Below are positions 58,792-64,000 of a stretch of 64,000 nucleotides of DNA, piece by piece. This DNA is from Avibacterium avium (GTDB lineage: Bacteria; Pseudomonadota; Gammaproteobacteria; Enterobacterales; Pasteurellaceae). The stretch spans positions 1,485,501-1,549,500 of the forward strand of contig NZ_UGSP01000001.1 in NCBI RefSeq assembly GCF_900454535.1. Direction: 5' to 3'. A model generated the notes under the pieces. That model saw only the letters and a list, made by a program, of their open reading frames with translations, was not told where the DNA came from and did not search any database. How positions within the stretch are numbered: position 1 is the first letter of the stretch; every line of letters begins with the position of its first letter. A program made the translations under genes and the position numbers.

Positions 58792-58809
58792 TGTAACGCA
58801 TAAATTACA
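58792..58809. promoter_or_regulatory. TyrR box 2 upstream of aroF
   Basis: TGTAA-N8-TTACA has perfect outer arms. The centre is 23 bases from that of box 1, the spacing known for paired TyrR boxes in E. coli. Confidence 0.55.
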
Positions 58810-58847
58810 CTTAAACCAAGGTAAATTCAACTTGTTTTACAAGGAAT

Positions 58848-59684
58848 TTACAAAATAGTGCGAAATTTCTGCCAAACAGGTGGTACATTTTCTGGCAATT
58901 CAAGAGAACGTCCTAATTCAATCCAACCACAAGGGAAATGGAAATCCGACCCGACAGAGCCAAGCAACCCTTGTTCAAGCGCCCAGCGTGCGAGCAATAA
59001 GCGCTGATCTTTGGTCTGCCCGCAGCCAGAAACTTCAATGGCATCGCCACCACTTTGGGCAAAATCCGCAATCAGTTTTTTGAGCCATTTGGTGGTTAAG
59101 GTATAACGCAATGGGTGCGCTAACACCGCCACCCCGCCTGCTTGGTGAATAATGTCAATCGAGCTAGGAATATCCACCCATTCCGCTTTTACATAAGCTG
59201 ATTTCCCTTGCGCTAGATAACGTTTGAAAGCCTGATTAATATTAGAAACTTTGCCGATTTCCACTAAATAGCGCGCATAGTGCGCTCGGGTAACTTCCCC
59301 TTGGGTGAATTTTTTCGCTCCATCAAAGGCATTTTCAACACCAAATTTTGCTAATTTCTCACCAATTTTTACCGCTCTTTCTAAGCGTTTTTCTGCTTGC
59401 TGGTGCAAAAGTGCGGTCATTTTTGGGTGAGTTTTATCAAAATCTAACCCCACGATATGAATGGCACGATTTTCCCATTGAGTAGAAATTTCCACTCCAT
59501 TAATCAGTGTGATCCCTAATAAGTCTGCCTGCACTTGTGCTTCATCTAAACCTGCCACACTGTCGTGATCGGTTAAAGCCAGCACGGACACTTGATTATC
59601 ATAAGCGCGTTGCACCACCTCTTTAGGGCTTAACACCCCGTCTGATGCACTGCTATGGCAATGTAAATCATAAATTTTTTGCAT
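58848..59684 (-). CDS. rnm: PHP-domain RNase AM / nucleoside 3',5'-bisphosphatase
   Basis: The 278-residue protein matches E. coli YciV (RNase AM, also called TrpH), a 5'-3' exoribonuclease that matures 5' ends of 23S rRNA and splits 3',5'-bisphosphates. PHP metal motifs are DLHCHSSASDG near residue 6, LTDHDS near 37, GVEIST near 64, HPLRY and GSDFHFP near the end. It precedes aroF on the same strand with a 104-base gap holding the TyrR-like boxes. Upstream of its own start is an uptake signal. Confidence 0.93.
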   Translation of the reverse strand: MQKIYDLHCHSSASDGVLSPKEVVQRAYDNQVSVLALTDHDSVAGLDEAQVQADLLGITLINGVEISTQWENRAIHIVGLDFDKTHPKMTALLHQQAEKRLERAVKIGEKLAKFGVENAFDGAKKFTQGEVTRAHYARYLVEIGKVSNINQAFKRYLAQGKSAYVKAEWVDIPSSIDIIHQAGGVAVLAHPLRYTLTTKWLKKLIADFAQSGGDAIEVSGCGQTKDQRLLLARWALEQGLLGSVGSDFHFPCGWIELGRSLELPENVPPVWQKFRTIL

Positions 59685-59758
59685 TTTTGTTCCTAAATAA
59701 AATGAAAAAGTGCGGTCATTTTTTTGTGATTTTCCGCCTTAAAAAGATAAAAAATAAA

Positions 59759-59779
59759 GGCGGACATTCGCCCGCCCTG
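59759..59779. repeat. Single copy of the interspersed palindromic repeat
   Basis: The unit GGCGGACATTCG followed by CCCGCCCTG is related to the pair at 31041-31136. It lies in the rnm-pyrD gap and may fold into a hairpin. Confidence 0.45.
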
Positions 59780-59857
59780 TTAATCGCCTTATTCCTTAAT
59801 ATAGGCTTGTTTATTGCCATTTCAAGTACTGTGTAAATCTCTCGCCTGCCGCATCAA

Positions 59858-60874
59858 TTAACAATGCTTAACCAATTCTTTAATTAACGCCGGCCCTTGA
59901 TAAATCAATCCTGAATACACTTGCAATAATTGCGCACCTGCTGCGATTTTTTCTTGCGCGCTGTCAACGCTGTCTATGCCACCACTGCCGATAATCGGGA
60001 TTTCGCCGTTTAATTCTTGATGTAATCGTGCGATGATTTGCGTGCTTTTTTGTTGCAACGGCTTACCGCTTAGTCCACCGATTTCTGTCGCATTTTTCAA
60101 GCCTTGTACATTGTCGCGTGCAATGGTGGTATTGGTGGCAATCACACCATCAATCTTGTTACGTCGTAACGTATCGGCAATTTGTACCAATTCAGCTTCG
60201 GTTAGATCTGGCGCAATTTTCACTGCAATCGGCACATATTTATTATATTGGCTTGCCAAAATTTGCTGGCGCGCCTTAATTCTTTGCAATAAATCTTCTA
60301 ACGCATCGCCATATTGCAACTGGCGTAAATCAGGCGTGTTGGGCGAGGAAATATTTACCGTAATGTAATCCGCATAATTATAGGCTTTATTCAAACAATA
60401 AAGATAATCTTCCTTGCCCCGTTCAATGGGGGTGATTTTGTTTTTACCAATGTTTATGCCGATTACGCCGTCAAAGCGTGCTTTCTTGACATTTTCAATC
60501 ACATAATCAATGCCCTGATTATTAAAGCCGTTGCGATTAATAATGCCTTCCGCTTCAATTAGACGAAACTGGCGTGGTTTGGGATTGCCCTCTTGCCCGA
60601 GCGGTGTTACCGTTCCCACTTCAATAAAGCCAAATCCCAGTGCGCCAAAGCCGTCAATGGCTTCGGCATTTTTATCCGCCCCTGCGGCCAAGCCAATGGG
60701 ATTTTTAAACTTCACGCCCATTACCGTTCTTTCCTGCCCTTGCGGACAGCCTAACAAGGCTTTCATTAGGGTAACAAAAGGCGGTTTGCCAGCCAGTTTT
60801 AATAGCTGAATAGTTAAATTATGGGCATTTTCAGCGTCAAGGCTGAAAAGCGCTTTTCGGATTAAAGGATACAT
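59858..60874 (-). CDS. pyrD: Dihydroorotate dehydrogenase (quinone), class 2
   Basis: The 338-residue membrane-associated flavoenzyme oxidises dihydroorotate in pyrimidine synthesis. ATG 60874 ([13 protein letters not shown]) is taken; the frame opens two codons earlier at a GTG. Class 2 features are the N-terminal helices for the quinone, then [41 protein letters not shown] and the FMN-phosphate loop [11 protein letters not shown]. Length matches E. coli (336). The pepN terminator ends only about 37 bases before this start. Confidence 0.95.
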   Translation of the reverse strand: MYPLIRKALFSLDAENAHNLTIQLLKLAGKPPFVTLMKALLGCPQGQERTVMGVKFKNPIGLAAGADKNAEAIDGFGALGFGFIEVGTVTPLGQEGNPKPRQFRLIEAEGIINRNGFNNQGIDYVIENVKKARFDGVIGINIGKNKITPIERGKEDYLYCLNKAYNYADYITVNISSPNTPDLRQLQYGDALEDLLQRIKARQQILASQYNKYVPIAVKIAPDLTEAELVQIADTLRRNKIDGVIATNTTIARDNVQGLKNATEIGGLSGKPLQQKSTQIIARLHQELNGEIPIIGSGGIDSVDSAQEKIAAGAQLLQVYSGLIYQGPALIKELVKHC

Positions 60875-60910
60875 ATTCACTCGTTTATCTCACTGGATAG
60901 TTAAACTGTA

Positions 60911-60943
60911 AAAAAGTGCGGTGATTTTTGACCGCACTTTTAT
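60911..60943. terminator. Inverted uptake-signal pair after pepN
   Basis: AAAAAGTGCGGT and ACCGCACTTTTA form a stem over a short loop, seven bases beyond the pepN stop on the minus strand. Confidence 0.8.
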
Positions 60944-60949
60944 GTTGGA

Positions 60950-63565
60950 TTATTGTAAGGCTTTTTCGATTTTTTCGAATAAATCCTTAGACAGATTTTC
61001 TACTTCGCTCAAGCGTTCTAAGGCACGTTTCATCAAGGTTTGACGCTGCGCATCATAACGTTTAAAGCGAATTAATGGCTCAATTAATCTTGATGCCACT
61101 TGTGGGTTGGTTTCGTTTAAACGAATTAAAATATCCGTTAAGAAACGATAGCCCGAGCCGTCCGCGGCGTGGAATGCGCGTGGGTTTTGGCTGGCAAAAC
61201 TGCCCACTAAGGCGCGTACACGGTTTGGATTGTTAAAGTTAAAGCTTGGGTGATCCATCAACTGCACCACAATTTGTAGTACATCAGCATCAGGGCGTGT
61301 CGCTTGCAAGGTGAACCATTTATCCATCACCAAGCCATCGTGCTGCCATTTTTGTTCAAAATCCGCCAATAATTCATCACGGCAAGGCAACTGGGCTTTG
61401 GTCGCCACCGATAACGCCGCTAAACAATCGGTCATATTATTTGCGTTTACATAGTGCTTATACACTAAATTATTGCCTAAATGAGTGTAAGCCAAATAAT
61501 TCAGGCAAAGATTACGCAAGGCACGCAAGGCAATATCTTGTTGCACCACACGATAATCTTCCAAATGAATTTGCTGATAAATTCGGAATAAATCTGATTT
61601 CAAATAGTCCGCTAAAGTACGCAACATAAACTCACGCACCACCGCGATGCCTTCAGGATCAATGGTTTTGAATAACTCCGCAAATTCCGTTTCTTTTGGT
61701 AAGGTCAGAATTAAGGTGGTTAATTCAGGATCTTTCTGATGATTTTCTAACACTTGATGAAATGCGGTCAGAATTTCTTGAGAAAATTCAAGAGGCTGCC
61801 CTTGCTGATATTGCGATAAGTTACGACGTAACTCATTGCTAAATAGCATTTGCGCGGCGTCCCAACGAACGAAGTCATTTTTCGCAAATTTCAGTAAGGT
61901 GATAAGCTGCTTAGTACTGTAATCATAATCTAATCGCACTGGCGCAGAAAAATCACACAACAAGGCTGGCACTGGACGTGAATAAATATTATGAAATTCA
62001 AAGGTTTGCGTTTGTTCCGTTACATCTAGCACATCACTCACTAATTCGCCATGATATTGCAAAGATTGCATAATGCCTTGCTCATCATAAAGGGCGATTT
62101 TTAATGGAATGTGTAAATTTACTTTATCCATTTGATCAGCGGTTGCCGGCGTATGCTGTGAAACTTGCAGACGATAAGTATGAGAGCGCTCATCATAGCT
62201 ATCACTAATGGTGAGTTCTGGCGTACCGGATTGGCTATACCAACGGCGGAACTGGCTAAGATCAACGTCATTGGCTTTTTCCATCGCTTGCACAAAATCT
62301 TCACAGGTGGCGGCTTTACCATCGTTTTGTGAAATATACTCTCGCATTCCTGCTTGGAAGCCTTGTTCACCTAGCAAGGTATGCAACATACGAATCACTT
62401 CTGCCCCTTTTTCATACACGGTTACGGTGTAGAAATTATTCATTTCAATCACTTTTTCAGGGCGAATTGGGTGCGACATTGGGCTAGCATCTTCCGCAAA
62501 TTGCACGGTACGCAAGAATTTCACATTATTAATACGATTTACCGCACGCGATCCCGTATCAGAAGAAAATTCTTGATCACGGAACACGGTTAAACCCTCT
62601 TTCAAACTCAGCTGAAACCAATCGCGACAAGTAACACGATTGCCCGTCCAGTTATGGAAATATTCGTGTGCGATCACGCTTTCAATGGCTAAATAATCTT
62701 CATCTGTGGCAGTTTGTGGGTTAGCCAACACGAATTTATCGTTGAAAATATTCAAACCTTTGTTTTCCATTGCGCCCATATTGAAGAAATCTACCGCAAC
62801 GATCATATAAATATCTAAATCATATTCTAGCCCGAAGCGTTCTTCGTCCCATTTCATTGATTTTTTCAGGCTGTGCATTGCCCAATCGGCACGATCTAAA
62901 TTGCCGCGATCTACATAAAGCTCAAGTTTTACTTCACGGCCGCTTTGGGTGATAAAACTGTCTTGTAAAACATCAAAATCCCCTGCCACTAAGGCAAACA
63001 AATAGCTCGGTTTTGGGAAAGGATCTTGCCATTCCACCCAGTGAAAACCATTGTCTAATTCACCGCTGGCAATGCGGTTGCCGTTAGATAATAAATAAGG
63101 GTATTTAGCTTTTTCTGCGGTGATTTTAGTGGTGTAACGGGCTAACACATCGGGGCGATCAAGCATATAGGTAATTTGACGAAATCCTTCTGCTTCACAT
63201 TGTGTACAAAGGGCATCGCCTGATTGATATAAGCCTTGTAATGAGGTGTTCTCGGCAGGTTTCAGATAGGTTACAATTTCTAACTCAAATTGCCCCGCAC
63301 TTTCTTTCAAACTGCTTAAATCTAATGTTAGACTTTCGCTATCTTGTTGATAATGTTTGAAATCTTCCCCATTTAAACGAATCGCCGCAAATTGAAAGCT
63401 ATGACCATCTAAACGCAAACTGGTTGCTTCAGGGTTTAAACGTTGATATTGGCTTTTGGCGGTTACCACGGTTTTTTCTGGATCTAATTGAAAATCCAAG
63501 AAAATATCCGTTACGGTAAAATCTGGCGAGCGATAATCTTTTCTATATTTAGCTTTTGTCTGCAT
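60950..63565 (-). CDS. pepN: Aminopeptidase N
   Basis: The 871-residue M1 zinc aminopeptidase removes N-terminal residues from peptides in the cytoplasm. ATG 63565 (MQTKAKYRKDYRS) stands seven bases after AGGTG; the frame opens three codons earlier at a GTG. Motifs are GAMENKGLNIF, the zinc site HEYFHNWTGNRVTCRD and the third ligand in LKEGLTVFRDQEFS, with the catalytic Tyr in the YTVTVYEKGAEVIRM part. Length matches E. coli (870). pyrD follows downstream. Confidence 0.96.
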   Translation of the reverse strand: MQTKAKYRKDYRSPDFTVTDIFLDFQLDPEKTVVTAKSQYQRLNPEATSLRLDGHSFQFAAIRLNGEDFKHYQQDSESLTLDLSSLKESAGQFELEIVTYLKPAENTSLQGLYQSGDALCTQCEAEGFRQITYMLDRPDVLARYTTKITAEKAKYPYLLSNGNRIASGELDNGFHWVEWQDPFPKPSYLFALVAGDFDVLQDSFITQSGREVKLELYVDRGNLDRADWAMHSLKKSMKWDEERFGLEYDLDIYMIVAVDFFNMGAMENKGLNIFNDKFVLANPQTATDEDYLAIESVIAHEYFHNWTGNRVTCRDWFQLSLKEGLTVFRDQEFSSDTGSRAVNRINNVKFLRTVQFAEDASPMSHPIRPEKVIEMNNFYTVTVYEKGAEVIRMLHTLLGEQGFQAGMREYISQNDGKAATCEDFVQAMEKANDVDLSQFRRWYSQSGTPELTISDSYDERSHTYRLQVSQHTPATADQMDKVNLHIPLKIALYDEQGIMQSLQYHGELVSDVLDVTEQTQTFEFHNIYSRPVPALLCDFSAPVRLDYDYSTKQLITLLKFAKNDFVRWDAAQMLFSNELRRNLSQYQQGQPLEFSQEILTAFHQVLENHQKDPELTTLILTLPKETEFAELFKTIDPEGIAVVREFMLRTLADYLKSDLFRIYQQIHLEDYRVVQQDIALRALRNLCLNYLAYTHLGNNLVYKHYVNANNMTDCLAALSVATKAQLPCRDELLADFEQKWQHDGLVMDKWFTLQATRPDADVLQIVVQLMDHPSFNFNNPNRVRALVGSFASQNPRAFHAADGSGYRFLTDILIRLNETNPQVASRLIEPLIRFKRYDAQRQTLMKRALERLSEVENLSKDLFEKIEKALQ

Positions 63566-63755
63566 ATATGACACCTAGTATGCTTGTTGTTTTAAGAAGG
63601 TTATCCAATATGAAATCTTTTAAGATTAAGGTAGAAAAATTGTTGTTAGGATAAGATTTTTAGCCCAAAGTTGCAAGAAAAACAAACTGTTCTGCGATTA
63701 CTTAATTCGCTTATCTCACTCATTTTTCACCGATCAGTCCTCTTGTAAGCATCCT

Positions 63756-63771
63756 AGGCAATCGTTTGCTT
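63756..63771. promoter_or_regulatory. PurR box in the purE promoter
   Basis: AGGCAATCGTTTGCTT is close to the PurR palindrome ACGCAAACGTTTGCGT. It overlaps a possible -35 TTGCTT (63766-63771), with TATTCT at 63790-63795 as -10. Purine repression of purE is established in related bacteria. Confidence 0.65.
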
Positions 63772-63840
63772 ACAGGACTTAAGATATGCTATTCTAGTGC
63801 GGTTGTTTTTTGTTAATTTTTGTTGTGAATAGGAAAAACT

Positions 63841-64000
63841 ATGCCAGACCAAAAACCAAGCCAAAATGCTGAAATTGCCATTGTAATGGGGTCAAAAAGT
63901 GATTGGGCGACAATGCAGGAAGCCGCCCAAATTCTCACGGATCTCAATGTTCCCCATCATATTGAGATTGTTTCTGCTCACCGCACACCAGATAAATTAT
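63841..64000 (+). CDS. purE: N5-carboxyaminoimidazole ribonucleotide mutase, N-terminal part
   Basis: About 53 codons are visible before the window ends. The enzyme rearranges N5-CAIR to CAIR in purine synthesis. The substrate loop IVMGSKSDWATM is near residue 14, and VSAHRTPDKL follows near 44, both class I PurE motifs. The ATG at 63841 follows AGGAAAA. A PurR-like box lies upstream. Confidence 0.94.
   Translation, partial: MPDQKPSQNAEIAIVMGSKSDWATMQEAAQILTDLNVPHHIEIVSAHRTPDKL

Overview
The window is a piece of a Pasteurellaceae chromosome. The main evidence is the very high density of the 9-base DNA uptake signal AAGTGCGGT and its complement: about fifty copies by eye, many as inverted pairs behind genes. 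This is the Haemophilus influenzae type of signal, which points to the Haemophilus/Aggregatibacter/Pasteurella/Avibacterium side of the family rather than the Actinobacillus pleuropneumoniae type. Every recognisable protein resembles gammaproteobacterial homologues. I cannot name the species. There is no prophage, insertion sequence, CRISPR array, tRNA or rRNA that I can support.

Layout. 1-2.7 kb: asnS (cut by the window edge) and an mlc-bioD2 pair. 2.8-5.7 kb: a histidine phosphatase, cardiolipin synthase and an RluA-type pseudouridine synthase. 5.8-10.1 kb: pheS-pheT-ihfA-nlpC. 10.2-15.8 kb: ttcA, a lone BrnA-like antitoxin, ppnN, queF, a DUF2310 zinc-ribbon gene, and yqcC-truC. 16-18.2 kb: rplM-rpsI and sspA-sspB. 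18.25-19.16 kb: a 0.9 kb gene-free gap that carries a near-perfect dif site, so this is the replication terminus. 19.2-28.2 kb: sbcB, a DMT exporter and mukF-mukE-mukB; a perfect matS (MatP-binding) motif lies inside mukB. 28.3-33.2 kb: a lone BrnT-like toxin, yadG-yadH, epmC, htpX and dinB. 33.3-45.3 kb: a complete glycogen operon malQ-glgB-glgX-glgC-glgA-glgP. 45.5-48.3 kb: a toxin-antitoxin pair, ycgN and glnS. 48.5-53.1 kb: a MacA-MacB-outer-membrane-factor export operon. 53.2-56.4 kb: a sodium symporter and a sulfatase behind a perfect CRP site. 56.5-58.7 kb: aroF-tyrA behind TyrR-like boxes. 58.8-64 kb: rnm, pyrD, pepN and the start of purE.

How it fits together. Most of the window is housekeeping: translation, tRNA modification, aromatic and pyrimidine synthesis, chromosome organisation and glycogen turnover. 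Gene orientation supports the terminus call. To the right of dif about 25 of 32 genes are on the minus strand, and to the left the highly expressed translation genes are on the plus strand, so both arms read towards dif. The accessory or unusual items are the split BrnT/BrnA genes, the lysine-rich tail on GlgB, the Mlc homologue without its zinc motif, the symporter-sulfatase unit, and the export operon with a TetR-type operator but no local regulator.
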